From: Acanthochlamys bracteata
Lineage: Eukaryota; Streptophyta; Magnoliopsida; Pandanales; Velloziaceae
NCBI GenBank assembly: GCA_019914995.1
Contig: CM034133.1
Span: forward strand, 1,550,001 to 1,614,000
Direction of reading: 5' to 3'
DNA: 64,000 bases
Shown here: in pieces, positions 1 through 12,412 of the stretch
Position numbering within the stretch: position 1 is the first letter of the stretch
Layout: every line of letters starts with the position of its first letter
Translations under genes and position numbers: made by a program
The notes under the pieces: model-generated
Database searches by the model: none
Seen by the model: only the letters and a program-made list of their open reading frames with translations
Told to the model about the DNA's origin: nothing

Positions 1-342
1 ATGAACCACCCTGGCCAGATTGGTAATGGTTATGCCCCTGTTCTGGACTGCCACACCTCCCACATTGCTGTCAAGTTTGCTGAGATCATGACCAAGATTG
101 ACAGGCGATCTGGCAAAGAGCTTGAGAAGGAGCCCAAGTTCTTGAAGAATGGTGATGCCGGTTATGTGAAGATGATTCCAACCAAGCCTATGGTGGTGGA
201 AACCTTCTCTGAGTACCCTCCCCTTGGTCGGTTTGCTGTGAGGGACATGCGCCAGACTGTTGCTGTTGGTGTCATCAAGAGTGTCGAGAAGAAGGATCCC
301 ACTGGTGCCAAGGTCACCAAGGCTGCTGCTAAGAAGAAATGA
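1..342 (+). CDS. EF1A: Elongation factor 1-alpha, C-terminal part (cut by window edge)
   Basis: This is the last 113 codons of translation elongation factor 1-alpha, the cytosolic GTPase that carries aminoacyl-tRNA to the ribosome. The window begins in frame inside domain III, at the strongly conserved stretch [20 protein letters not shown]; the GTP-binding domain lies to the left and is not visible. Further family landmarks are [40 protein letters not shown] and a lysine-rich tail ending KAAAKKK before the TGA at 340-342. The first Met here is an internal residue, not the start. There is no frame break. The following few hundred bases are T-rich 3' UTR. The gene converges on the PDIL5-1-like gene on the other strand. 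Confidence 0.97.
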   Translation: MNHPGQIGNGYAPVLDCHTSHIAVKFAEIMTKIDRRSGKELEKEPKFLKNGDAGYVKMIPTKPMVVETFSEYPPLGRFAVRDMRQTVAVGVIKSVEKKDPTGAKVTKAAAKKK

Positions 343-1221
343 GCACCTCTATGGTGTTTAGGTTTTTGTAGGGACTTCTTGGCATATTGGGATGTTCAGT
401 TTCTCTCTTGCTTTCTTTAATATTACGGATTTTGTGAGCTGTTGTCTGTCAGGTGCCTGTTTGTATTATGGGTACCTGGCAATTTTCTGAGGATTTAAAC
501 AGTAGCACCTTCAGTAGTTTCGAGTTTATGAATTGGGATCTTTGATAATCGATTTCGAAAGATTTATTCACATTTTGTTTCCATTATGGGTGTTGTTTTC
601 TGTGCTGATTTGATAAAATTATTGTTCTTTGAGTATTGTCTGGTGTCGACTATTAAAGGGACAGGACATGGTCATTGAGCCTTGGATAATCATGTCTCGT
701 CCTTTGTTACAGTTTGTACAGTGACTAGCACTTTTCGTTGTTTAGAATTTTGCTTTTGTTTATTGCTGCAAGTGATTGTCATAAGAGTGCAAAAGCAATT
801 CTGTAGAATGGTTGCTGCAATAGATCTTTCGTTATACCTGGAATTCGAATTTGTTGTTCAGTTAATTTGCAACAGAGATGTAGATTGGTGTAGGTTCAAT
901 GGTGGAATTGAAAATTCTTGTGCAATATTCACACACTAAAGATGGTGCTAATACATATTACATTGGAAACATGGTCCACAAACAAGCAACTCGTGACCAA
1001 CGTCATTGAGATAAGAAAGTGGTTAGAGATCATTTTAAATTCTTAACAGTAACGGAGGATGTAACCATATGCTTGACGCAAATACTAGAAATAAGTTTCT
1101 AATGCTCAATACAAAATTCTCATACAATTTAAGTGTAGCAGTTAAAACATTTGAGGAACACTAAAATTACAAGATGTAAATATGAAGACAAAGCTTCGAT
1201 TTTTTTTTGGGGGAGCAATTC
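343..1221. other. 3' UTR and intergenic space between converging genes
   Basis: This is T-rich, non-coding sequence holding the 3' UTR of elongation factor 1-alpha on the left and, near 1200, the 3' UTR of the PDIL5-1-like gene on the right. The 85-codon open frame at 682-939 has no recognisable protein content. I see no repeat or RNA gene. Confidence 0.6.
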
Positions 1222-3392
1222 CTACATTGAATCTTTCTCATCTTCCAAGCTGGCTTGAGCTGCCTTTTCAGCTTCCTCTAGAACAAAGGCTTTAAGTGAC
1301 TCCACATTCCTTGGACCTGCATGCGAAGAGGAAAATAACAATATAACATTATATTATGTAACTGACCAATAGTTCGTAGTTCATAAAATGTCAACCTTCA
1401 TTAGATTCTGGCTTCAAATGTAAAGCTAACATTTGAAGTCTAGCACGAATTACCTCTTAATGTATACTCGAATGCATAACCTATACAAAGTTCTTCAGCT
1501 GAAATTACTTTGCATGCAATCATGACATGTGAATCACCTCTATAATATCTGAATTTCTCTATTAAAAGAACTTACCAAACATGATGAACTTATGAAATCA
1601 TTAACAACTAAAAAACTCTCTCGTATGTTCTGATTCTATTTAGGGTTCAAGCAATTTCAATGAGAAGGACATTAACTTCTCCAAAAGAAGCTAAAAGCCT
1701 AACTAGTTATGGCTCCAACATGTCTAATTTTTCCTGCTTAATGTTGTTACATGAAGTTACTCATCAACTAAGAAAAGAAACAATGTTCTTGACTTGTGCT
1801 TCTTGACTCTAGAAAAACAAATACCCAGTAACCTTCGATTTGTTTTTGAAAGCTAATCCTTTGCATTACATGAACTTATTAATTTCAACTCCGATTCATA
1901 ACATGCTACCTGACTTCAAATCATGTGACTAGAAAATAACTGATAAGACCGTCGCCTCAAGCTGTCACATCAAAACCTACTACTTAAACAACAAAACTTT
2001 TCGGATTCAATAGTGTAGCTAGATGCTATTATAGATATTTCAGTAAAGAAATTAATACTTCACAGCATAGCTAAAACTTACCAATATCTAGCTCATGAAA
2101 TTTATGCTACTAACTTTATGGTTGACTAATATTCAACATAAATATCTGATATGGTGTGGGAAACAGCATTATATGCTGGTTACTCATGATAGGTGTGATG
2201 GGAAAATTGTCTGTAAGAGCTTCTATTACTTGATTAATGTAAGTGAAAGTTGATGTTTTCTTCTCAGGCATAGATTGAGCGTATGGTGTACAAAAATTTG
2301 ATGCGTATGCAAAACAGACACATAGATAGTTAGCTATTACTATATATATAGTGCACTTGTATATTTGATCTGAACAAGTAGATGGTAATATCTAGATATC
2401 CATGCATTAATTTGCATTACCTTTGTATTTTGCAACTTCTTCTCCATTATAGAACACCTTGAATGTTGGATAAGAATGAATATCAACTTTTGAGCAAATT
2501 GGTTTATGCAGACTGCAATCAACTTCTCCGATCTCAACTTCATCTTCCCCTTCAATAGCTTTTCCTAGGTCCTCCCACAGCGTTCCCAAGTTTTTACTGA
2601 ATATAAAACCTCAACTGTAAAACAGACTTCAAGACCAATATATCTACATTCTATGTAATACAATAATCGGGTATTTTCACCTTATCAGTTCAAGTAAAAA
2701 GAACTAATGAAGTATCAAATAGATCTAGTGAGTGATAACTTACCAATATTTACACCAAGGAACACAAAACTTCACAAACCAAAGAGTGTCCTTCTCTTTT
2801 ATCTAGACAAATAAAAGGAAGAAAATGAGAGAAAAGCTAGATTTCATATTCACCATTATTGCTCAAGAACAAAGTATACAAATAATCTAGCAAGAAAGAA
2901 CTATAGAAATGATTTACCACTTCAGAATTTCATTTATTACACATGAAAGGCTAATTCTGGTTCCCAATCAGACTTACATGCTACAATCAATATCTTGCTT
3001 ATTTTAGATACCACGCAAGCAGCAATGCTAACCAAATCCTCACAATAATGAACTACATCTCCATGAACAACCATCTGACGAACGTAATACTTCAAACGTT
3101 CAATTAGATACAGAATGGAGGATTCCAGCTTCTAACTAAACCTTCGTGCAACAATTTCTAGCATTTCTCAACTTTCAGATACCGGAAGTTGAACAGTACC
3201 AATATTTCACAAATTATTTTGAGCTTAATCTCAATCCGAGAACGAATAAACACTACCGTAACTTACTTTATCGGCGAAGGTCTCGGCAGTAAGAGTAATC
3301 ACGTCGGCTGTGGCCGGAACAATCGACCCTGTACACAATAACAACATCACGACGGCGAGCGGAGCACAGCGGAGGTGAAGAACCTGATCCAT
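1222..3392 (-). CDS. PDIL5-1: Protein disulfide isomerase-like 5-1 (single thioredoxin domain)
   Basis: Four exons, read on the minus strand: 3392-3267, 2802-2744, 2596-2421 and 1316-1222. All junctions are GT/AG and in phase, giving 151 residues. Residues 1-29 form a signal peptide with a hydrophobic core (LAVVMLLLCTGSIVPATA), so the product should enter the secretory pathway. A single thioredoxin fold follows, with the active-site region FVKFCVPWCKYCKNLG: the redox pair is CKYC, preceded by the usual Trp. Downstream are DLGKAIEGEDEVEIGEVDC and KVDIHSYPTFKVFYNGEEVA, the latter with the cis-Pro loop (YPTF). The C-terminus is short and charged and lacks KDEL/HDEL. Size and order match plant PDIL5-1, which is far smaller than classical PDI. 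The predicted role is thiol-disulfide exchange in the endomembrane system. Intron 3 is long (about 1.1 kb). Confidence 0.93.
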
Positions 3393-3534
3393 ATCGATCG
3401 ATCGCTGCAGATCAATTATCAGAAGTAAAAAATACGAGGAAATTCGATGAAAAGAAAAGATTGGATCAGAAAAACAATAGAATCAGATTTCGAGTTCTGT
3501 TGATGAAGGAAATACAGCGGTGGAATATCACGTT

Positions 3535-3753
3535 AGTCTAAGGGCGTGTTTAACAACCCCAAACTTCATTTTATTTAAACTCATTTTTAACTAAAATTTG
3601 TTATTAAAAAATTTTAAAATTTAATTTTAAAGCTTATTTTTAATAAATAATACAAGAAATTTTATTTTATTAAATATGTTAAATTTAGATTTAATTTTTA
3701 AAACTCACTTTTTAAAAAATAAATTCATCTTAAAATAAACAACACCTTAAAGT
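3535..3753. mobile_element. AT-rich MITE-like element with imperfect terminal inverted repeats
   Basis: The left end reads TAAGGGCGTGTTTAACAAC; the right end, reverse-complemented, reads TAAGGTGTTGTTTATTT. The two ends match at about 11 of the first 14 bases. The interior is about 200 bp of AT-rich, non-coding sequence. No clear target-site duplication could be fixed. The same left end occurs at 16908. It lies just upstream of the PDIL5-1-like gene, possibly within its promoter region. Confidence 0.5.
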
Positions 3754-4746
3754 AAAGTGGCAAACACGTAAATATAATAATTGCTGGTGATATTTTGTAT
3801 TAGAGAGATTCTGGAATCTGGATGGATTTTAACGTTATTTAAATGGTTCCAACCTGAAACTAATTAATGGGCCTTGATTACTTGTTCTTTTGTTTCTATC
3901 TAATTAACGTAGTTGGACTCAAAATCAGAAGTTAAAGTTTTATAGTGTTGCTTTTTTTAACTGTGCGTTTCAATTCATCAAAATTTTAATTTTTTGCCGG
4001 ATTTAAAATTTTGATAATTTGACATTATTTAATGCTAAAAAAATTCAAAACTGTAATTTTGCATGTATATTTTCACTTTTGCTTGAATTTTATCATTATT
4101 TTATATTTTTTGAGACAGTTTTTCATCTCTACTATTACTCTATTTTAAAATATTAAATATAAAATAATTTTATTTTTAATTTACTTAAAAAGTTAGTTAA
4201 AATATAAAAATTAACTTTTATTTTCAATTTATTGTTCGAAAAATTTTATTTTCAACTCTTAAGTTCAATTAGATAAAAAAGTTATTTTAAAAAATTTACC
4301 CTATTTTTTACCAAAAAAATAATAAAATTTTGAAATGTAAAATTTTTCTATATTTTATAAAAATTTTAAAATATTTAAAATTTTTTATTAAGAACAAACA
4401 TATATATATAAAAGCAGTCCCAAACGTGCACTGTAGTCGTTCCTTTCTCCTTAGCAAAGCAAAGCAAAAACCCCTGGCAGCATTAACGGCGCGAGACCAA
4501 AGATTTCGATCTCATTGAGATTTGCTAGGGTTTTACCACTTTGCTCTTCATCGAACAGAGAAATCTGCACTAATTGTTCTCTTTAAGCTCGGCTATAAAT
4601 ACTGCACCAAAATTCCCACTACCACTTCTGTTTTTTTGTCACTGCTTCATTTATTATTCACAATTCAAATGTGCATCTGAAATAAAAGCTTCTGAAGAAT
4701 CTCAATCTTCCACGACGGCGCCGCGGCGTCGGCGGTGGCGGTGGCA
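3754..4746. other. AT-rich intergenic sequence
   Basis: This is very AT-rich DNA with many A and T runs. A small open frame at 4330-4518 is low complexity and not supported. The last 250 bp, with the better-balanced composition seen from about 4420, probably hold the old promoter and 5' UTR of the decayed hydrolase that follows. Confidence 0.5.
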
Positions 4747-7700
4747 ATGTCGATGAAAGTTGGAAGCAGCACGTCGCGACGGTGGAGAGACGATAAGGTG
4801 GCATGATGAGTTAGCGAGTCTAGTCGATATCGGAATCCGGTACACTGACATCGGTGCTGGTGGTGAAGTTCCGGCGCCGACGAGGGATCTGAGAGAGAGA
4901 GAGAGTTGTAGGATTTAGGTACGAAGATGGTGATGGTTCGGTACCGTCGGCGGATGAGAGCGTGAGGGATCAGTTGAAGGGGTTTCTGCAGGCATCTGGT
5001 GAGATATTGGGCGAGCTCGCGCGTGGTTGCGGTGATATTGCGAAACAGAGCTTCGAAGGTATCGAAGATTCGTACATTTTGCGGCGGTTGCGTGGACCGG
5101 TTGCTGCTGTCTCCAGTCGGCTTAAGTTTTTGAATGAGTACCTGCCGGAAGACAAGGACCCGGCACACGCGTGGCCTGTTGTTTCGTGTTTTTGCTAGCA
5201 CTCTCTGGTACTGATTTCCATCCTGTCAATTCTTAGATGTTTACTTATGAATCTATTCCTCGTTTGTTTATGGTTCGAATTTGTTTTTAAATTATTGAAC
5301 ACAGATGATTGGGGTGGGAGTTGATATAAATTGGCAACCAGCTCTTTTGTTTTGATATTCAATTTTAAATTTCGCTCAAATATGTGTGCACATTTTTGGA
5401 GATGCATATTATGCTCAGATCTGTCAAGTGGCGCGTACTCGTGACAGATGTGTCTGATGTTAGTAGCATTTAATGCCTCATTTTGTCTGAGTCCATGCCA
5501 ATTAAGCATAATTTGGATAATTCACTGTAGTTGATTTTAAATGTTCTTGCATGTTGATTATTTTTGCTGGAGAGGTTTCACTTAACTCCAGTTAGATGAA
5601 ATTCACTACCAGGGAGGTGTTTGAACGCCAGTAGTTTTATTTTGGCTTCATCTTATGTCGATTTTCTTATCAATGACATTGTTATTCACCCACGAATGTG
5701 GTTTCTCAGCTGAACATCTGCAATTTGTATACGGAGTTAGGCACCTTTAATGCCATGTTTGTTTCATTGTTTCAGCAAGAATTGTATCAACCCTTTCTCC
5801 TTTATGCTTGAGCTGTGCCTTATATGAGCCTAGTCTGTTACTTACAATGACTGTTGATGGATTAATAATCATCACAATTGTAAGGAACTGATGTAACACA
5901 TGCATCAGCGAGGGCCATTTTTTGGGGATTTCAATTTAATGTGTTGCTTTAGCTTAGACTAGTTTCCTTCTTTTTTCCTCGACTTTTATCAGGTGTTTTA
6001 TTAGGAAGAAGCAAACGGTATTATACTTCAAGTTTTGTTTGTATGAATCCCACTTGATGTCTTGTACGCAGTTTTGACTGTAATACAGGAGAACCAACTC
6101 CAATGGAAATTCCCAAGAAACTGTACATGGCATCGCCCAATGCCACATGAGTTCAACTTCCAGATGGAAGATATATTGCTTATCATGAACTAGGTCTTCC
6201 AGCTGCAAAGGGTAGATTTTCATTGATTGCTCCTCATCCCTTTCTCTCATCTCGATTAGCAGGTATACTATACTCTTTAAGTATGCGTATCTCATATACA
6301 AATGGTATTAGCTAGTCCGATTCTAGTTATGTCTGTTGATCATTTAGATCGTTAACATATCTCTATTTTCAAACAGGATACGTGGTAGTAAGATGTCTCT
6401 ATTGGAAGAGTTTGGTATTCGCTTGCTTACCTATGATCTTCCTGGCTTTGATGAAAGTGATCCTCATGCTGGAAGGACCCTGAAGTCATCAGCTATGGAT
6501 ATGCTGTATATGGCAGATGCAGTGGGAGTTAAGGACAGGTTCTGGGTTGTGAGATACTCTAGTGGTGCAATGCATGCTTGGTCTGCCATGCGATATATTC
6601 TGGAAAGAGTTGCAGGTAATTAAGTCTGGTTACAGAATGTTAGAGCTAGAACCAAAACACTTTTTGCCACAATGGAGTCAAATCTCAAAAGCTTTTTCTG
6701 TATGCTCAAGGATTTAGTGGGATAGTTATCACATTATATTTCTCTTGGTTGGTTTTTTTCTGAAGTATTTTTCCTTCTAAAAGTTAGATATTCACCAAAG
6801 GGAACCTGATTTCTCTTTTTTTTGGAGATCCTTTAGCAATCTTTTGATGGCTTAAGCATTTTATACCCCTTTAAAATGGATTGTAGGGTGCTGTTATGTT
6901 TGCCCCTCTTGCCAGCCCATACGAATCTGGTATGACTAAGGAAGAACAGTCCAAGACATGGGAGAAGTGGTCGACCAAAAGAAAATTTATGTACATCTTA
7001 GCTCGAAGGATGCCTTCCTTTCTTCCTATTTCACCACAGAACATTTCTGTCAGGAAAGCAAGGTTGACCAGGGGATGGCTGGCATTGTCTCTGGGGAGGA
7101 AGGTATTTTCATCTTTCTTTTTGTAGGTTCATGGATCATTTAGCGTGCTTTGAAGCTGCTAACATGACTTGCATGCAAACTTGCTTGGTAAACACTGGAT
7201 TAGAGAATATTTCTGAAATCATGCTGCAAGAGGACAAATATTTTTGCAAGAGTTTAATTTGAATTCTATAAAAGAATTTATACCTGGTTATATCCTAACG
7301 AGTTCATTGGAAATAGAGCACAGTTGATTGACGAAAGCCAATTTCCATAGGTAAATGCTAATGTACGTATGCAATGTATGCTTTTTTTAAGATACTTAGG
7401 AAAAGGCCTAGTCGAGCGCATAGGATATATAGCACCCAGTGGCAGCTGTAGCTTTTTGTGCATAGTGAAATACATCTGATCTCTTGCATAAATGATTGGT
7501 CCTCATTTGTACCCTTTGCTTTCAGTCCTCTTCTTCTGGAAAAAAAGAACCTGTGTCATTAAATGAAGCAGTGTGCCGGTAGGACAAAGTTTTGGTGGAA
7601 GATCCTGTATTCAGAGCATTTTGGGAGAGGGATGTTGGTGAATCTGTTCGCCTGTAGAATGCGAAGTCATTTGTGGAGGAAGCTGTCTTGCTAGTATCGA

Positions 7701-8524
7701 GGTGGGGTTTCAGCTTAACTGACCTTCAGGTGCAAAAGAAACATGATGGGAAGAGCCTTATTCTCATGGCTCAAATCATTGTACAGCCAGTCTGAAGAGA
7801 GTGGGTTGGTTTTCTTGGTCCTATTCACATATGGCAGGTAAATACTTCTTCCTTCCTGATGACATTAATCGCATATTATATGAAATTGTTCACTACTTTT
7901 TCTTTTTCATCTCCATATTGATCTCATCCTGACACTGAAAATTAAGTTCAGGTATGGGAGTTTCACATATAGCTATTACTGTCAGACTTATATTTCACAG
8001 GTTCGTTATACTGCTACGTGAGGTACAGAATTACATTGCTTCTTCATTATATGTTTTTAATGCTCACTTCTTTTAGCTTGAAGATATGTATCAGGTTGTT
8101 TATAATGGATTCTATTCTTTCCTTTACCAAGTGAATGCTAAATATTTCAAGAAGCTGTTCTTGCTTCTCGGATCCTAATATTTATTCTTGCATTGTGTCA
8201 AGAAATTTAGACTTATCAACATTTATTGAAATTTTTTTGACTCTGACAAGGGGTGGATGATAGGGTTGTACGCCTGCAATGACCGAATTTGTAAGGCGTG
8301 CTATTCCTGGAGAGACAGTGCATAAGCTCCGTGGTGAAGGCCACTTCTCTTACTTCTGCTTTTGTGATGAATGCCATAGACAGGTTTCTCTACCATCTTT
8401 GGCATCCCTCAGGGACTTTGGACTCCGTGGAAGAGGAGCCTGCGAAAGAAGAAACTTTGCAGTATATAGACAAGCAATCTCTATCCGAGGTGCGAGGACA
8501 AGTTACATAACTACTCTGATGTAA
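4747..8524 (+). pseudogene. Unprocessed alpha/beta hydrolase pseudogene
   Basis: Coding remnants run in gene order with intron-like spacers between them. They are an N-terminal part near 4917-5210 (VRDQLKGF..., RFLNEYLPED-type block), 6148-6262 (VQLPDGRYIAYHELG), 6378-6615 (LLTYDLPGFDESDPHAGR, DMLYMADAVGV), 6887-7110 (PYESGMTKEEQSKTWEKW), about 7570-7830 and 8252-8510. This matches a plant family of membrane-anchored alpha/beta hydrolases. Damage is extensive: frame slips in the GA run near 4890 and near 5185, an in-frame TGA at 6148-6150, a frameshift near 7025, a TAG at 7655-7657, and further shifts near 7760 and 8385. The nucleophile elbow is RYSSG (Arg codon at 6552), so the first Gly of GxSxG is lost. 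Retained introns show it is not a retrocopy. No intact product is possible. Confidence 0.9.
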
Positions 8525-8637
8525 AGTGAAGCAGTTTCTTTTCCTCTTTTCAAGTTTTGGAAAGGGAAAAAGGGGATAGTTGTACATATCACAGTTTTAA
8601 CCTACTTCAATAGATTAATTACATATCCATTGATATC

Positions 8638-8862
8638 GGAGGCGTTTGGGAGAGTTTTGCAAGTGCTTATCATTTTAAATAAATATATCACATAAATTTT
8701 TCAGTAGTTTACAGATTTTTTTAATTTAAAAAGTACAAAAAAGTTGCATATGTATAATTTTATATGTATATATATATTTTAGTCAAATAAATTAAATTTG
8801 TTTTTTAAAATTTTTCAAAATATTTTTTATTCTAAAAGAGTTTTATTTTATAATCATTTTCA
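8638..8862 (+). mobile_element. AT-rich dispersed element (GCGTTTG family), copy 1
   Basis: It starts with GGCGTTTGG, runs through AT-rich sequence and ends with a block reading TTTTTATTCTAAAAGAGTTT then ATTTTATAA. The same end block recurs at 26931-27150 in this orientation and at 49285-49506 in reverse. It is non-coding, and the boundaries are approximate. Confidence 0.4.
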
Positions 8863-9767
8863 ACCATTTCCATCATTCTTAAAAAGAAAGTTTGGCATAG
8901 ATAGCCTAAGAATCTGACCATGCATAGGATGCATACATCTTTGTCTGTTTCTTTTGTATACAAAAACGTTGAAAGTGCTTTTTGTAAGAATGTTGTAGTT
9001 GTATACAGAAACTTTTTCTTTTTGGGAAATGACTTACAAGAAAAACCTTTTGCCTTTTGTCGTGGTTTCATTGCATGACAACTATGTCGAACTCGAAATG
9101 GTGAGATGTCCTCTCAAAGAGGCATTATCATATAATCGAAGTGAGGTTACTCTGCCCGAATGGCAGTTGAGAGTCTTGAGACAATTGTCTGTGAGGTTAC
9201 TCTGCCTGAATTGGCTGAAGGTTCTTAATTATGCTTCATTACTCGTGAATGGTAGTCAGAAAGAAATTTTTTATTTTCTGAAGCACACCAGAAAATCAAT
9301 AACGAGGTTTCAGTTATCTGTTGAGCAGTTAAAAACCAGCATCTCTTACCTATCAAATTATAATGTTTTTCACCCAACTATAACCTAGAATGTATAGTCG
9401 GAAAAGTTACCATACACTCTTTTTTTATACGTTTTATAGTTTGAAGTTAGAACCAACGCGTTAAGGTGCAACAAAAAAAAATTTTCTTATGAATAAATCT
9501 TAAAAGATTTGTTAACTGCCTGTGGAACATTAGTATGCCATTGTTTTTCTTCTGGTACAAGCCTTGCACAAAGCTAGTCAAATCCAACTAAAACAGAGTG
9601 TAACAAAATCAATCGTCAGGAAAATCCAACCAAGTTCAGCCCGGTTGTAAAAGGTTAGGGTTCAAGGTTTTGGAACTTTTGATCTCTCATATCTACTGAA
9701 ACCGCTCGCCAGTCACCACTTCTCCAGTGGGTGCTCGATCGTTCGTAGGAGACAAGAAGATTTTGAA
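8863..9767. other. Intergenic sequence with a 50-bp imperfect tandem repeat
   Basis: This contains an open frame (8999-9388) with no recognisable family. Inside it, GTGAGGTTACTCTGCC occurs at 9141 and again at 9191, so a roughly 50-bp unit is duplicated. The last 150 bp (from about 9620) look like the promoter and 5' UTR of the TMEM70-like gene. Confidence 0.45.
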
Positions 9768-11947
9768 ATGGCAGCACGCCGGGCAGTATCTCTCTATCGT
9801 TGTCTCTTGTTCCGTCATTACTGCACCTCGCCGCTCAACGGTCTTCATTCCGGTACTTCTCCTCTTTTTTCTTTGTTCGGTTGAATTTGATTGATTGATG
9901 AGTAGATTTATTTATATTACGCACTTCTACATAGAAATCTATGTTTTTACATGGAGGAAAGTTAAGGATGAAATCAATTTTGTGGATGAAGCTGTTACAA
10001 GAGATATGAGTACTTTCTAACGAAACAAACGCCTTCAAAAATTAAAATGTCAGTCATTGTTTTAATTGTTATAAAAGGACTAGCTTTCTATATGGTCTTG
10101 ATGATCCTTGCTGTAGGTGGTTAGACACTGTCTTGCTTCGCTTTCTCCATGTCTTATATCTTGTTCCAGGCCAGAAAGGATATGACTATTCATAATATTT
10201 ATGCTTGAAAAAAGTTATATATTGAGCAATGCTGGAAATATGGATTTCTCCAATTGTTGCGGACACATGTTTTCATGAATGTAGGCATGCTTCCCAGCTT
10301 CACATTATCCGTATTGTTTGTTATTATAGAATGGTATTCAGGGTGTAGGAGGCTCAACTTCTAATAGTTACCTTAGCCAGTTTTATATAAATGAGTTTGT
10401 GCAGTGTTGCCTATATTTGCAGCTAAAATTGATTTTTCAGTGAACATAAGAGATGCCCATCATGTCTAGATTGCCTGCTTGTTATACTTTTACTCTCTGT
10501 ATAGCTCTTGTAACATCGTTATGTCCAGATGTTATGTTGGTCTTATAATTGAAGTGGCTCAAGAGGTTCCATAGCTGTATGGCTGAGGAAATACATATAT
10601 GCATGATGTATAAAGTCCAGTGCTTTCTAAATTCTCTATGGGAACTATGTTGTGGTTTTGATCTGGTATAAATTAGTATATATTGGAAAATATTAGTTTC
10701 TTTTCATGTGTATTTTATGACGTGATGGGTGAGTGCAGTTACCATTCTCCTCCGTCCTGAAAATGCAAGTCGGGGATAATTTTCTTATCATTATTCAGTG
10801 AATCATAGTCATAATAGTCATTGATTTGCTGAGGTGACCTGTTTGTAGTTCTCCACTTTGCCATTCTTGGCTTTGCTTATGTAAAGTTTTAAGTAAAGGA
10901 TATAAATAGGGAGACTACCTCTAGTGTCTGTAAAGTTTTGAGCACATTTTGGAAATCTAATAGCTAATCAATAGATTCCGATCTTCGTAACTGGTCTGAT
11001 GCACATCTTTGTATGAATGGCTGTTGCTCTCTTCTAGAAATTCAGAGCGCTTGTCTGGTTTTTGAGTCATTTCTTTTTAGTGATTGAAAGTTATCTGCAC
11101 CATGTAGTCTGCGCTTGTTAGCCTATCACTGAACTTGTACTCTGCATGTTTGGTACCTAATCTTACCTGCATCCCGTGCTTCTTATTCATTATCTCCACC
11201 ATATGCAGCTGTACTGATGTTTTCTTTATGATCTAGATATAGCGTGTTCTGGATATAGAAATAGAAAACACCAGTTTACTGTTGGAAAATCATCCTTTCG
11301 GTCGAACTCACCAGTTTACTGTTGGAAAATCATCCTTTCGGTCGAACTTTTCAGCAACATACGATGCTTTTCAGAAAAGATGGGTGTCTCAAGCTGCTGC
11401 AGCGAAGTCTGTGGTAGATGATAACAAGATCAGCATTGGACCCAAGAGCAGAGAGTTGGAGAAGGGTAACAAAGAAGCTGGAGTTGTTTACCATGGACCA
11501 ATTTCATCAACTATAAAGAAAGTGAAGCTACTATCCCTCTCCACCTGCTGCCTATCAGTGTCTCTTGGGCCAGTTATCACATTCATGACTTCCCCTGAGA
11601 TGAATGTGGTGCTCAAAGGTGCTGTTGCATCGACAGTGATCTTCCTCAGTGCTTCGACCACTTCAGCACTTCATTGGTTCGTGAGTCCCTATATTCACAA
11701 GCTTAGGTGGCATCCTGGTTCAGACAGCTTTGAGGTTGAGCTAATGACTTGGCTAGCTACACCTCTTGCTAGAACAATTAAATTTGGTGATGTTCGACCA
11801 CCCCAAACAAAGAGGCCATTTGTAACTTTTGAGGCTAATGGTAACTTCTATTTTGTTGATGCTGAGCATTGCCATAACAAAACTCTGTTGGGCAGGTTGA
11901 CCCCTGAGAAGTCTCCCCAACAAGAGTCAGCCTTCAAGAACTTGTAG
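9768..11947 (+). CDS. TMEM70-like mitochondrial inner-membrane protein with 40-bp duplication
   Basis: Exon 1 is 9768-9852 and encodes an Arg-rich, acid-free N-terminus (MAARRAVSLYRCLLFRHYC) that looks like a mitochondrial targeting peptide. Exon 2 ends at the TAG at 11945-11947 and carries the TMEM70 domain: VYHGPISSTIKKVKLLSLST, a first membrane segment, then a second around STVIFLSASTTSALHW, and SPYIHKLRWHPGSDSFEVE. TMEM70 proteins help assemble respiratory complexes, notably ATP synthase, in animals; the plant role is inferred. A perfect 40-bp tandem duplication (11269-11308 and 11309-11348) shifts the frame. With the acceptor at 11236 or 11242, translation would hit a TGA at 11419-11421. 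With the acceptor at 11258 the reading frame continues to the normal stop. The gene is therefore either damaged, rescued by splicing, or affected by an assembly error. Confidence 0.8.
11269..11348 (+). repeat. Perfect 2 x 40-bp tandem duplication inside a coding exon
   Basis: The 40-bp unit starts CACCAGTTTACTGTTGGAAA. It is present at 11269-11308 and repeated without mismatch at 11309-11348. Because 40 is not a multiple of three, the two copies are read in different frames. Confidence 0.97.
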
Positions 11948-12412
11948 TTCAAAAATTCTGGTGGTTCAATTATGTTAAAGATTTGTTTCGACTCGATCTA
12001 CAACCGAATTCAGAGTTTGTATCTTTTATATACGAGAGGAAAACCATTGGTTTGAAGTATTCGCTTCAATAAAATTTTTCTATATTTGGTATTGACAAAT
12101 TGACAATGTGCTCTCATACTCTGGGAACTTCAATTTTTACTGCACGGGTAAGTTGGTCATTGGAGCAAGTGCTTCGACAACTTTCATACAGCCGTTTTGT
12201 ATATCCTTAAAAAGAAAGTATTACAATGTCGGTAAAGTATAAATACGTATACGTGAATTCTTCAGAAGTAAAATTGAGGCGTTAAAATTTTTCCACCTTG
12301 CTAACCTTATACCACCAACCTCATCGCACACGGCCGGTGTAAAGCCCGATTGCCAACTCTCACCAAACCCCTCCGCCACAACGGCGCTGCTTCATCGCAG
12401 CCGCCAGCCGCC

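Noticed and set aside
682-939. 85-codon open frame after elongation factor 1-alpha
   Set aside because: T-rich 3' UTR composition, no protein resemblance.
8999-9388. 129-codon plus-strand open frame
   Set aside because: It spans a 50-bp duplication and has no recognisable domain or intron signals; likely chance.
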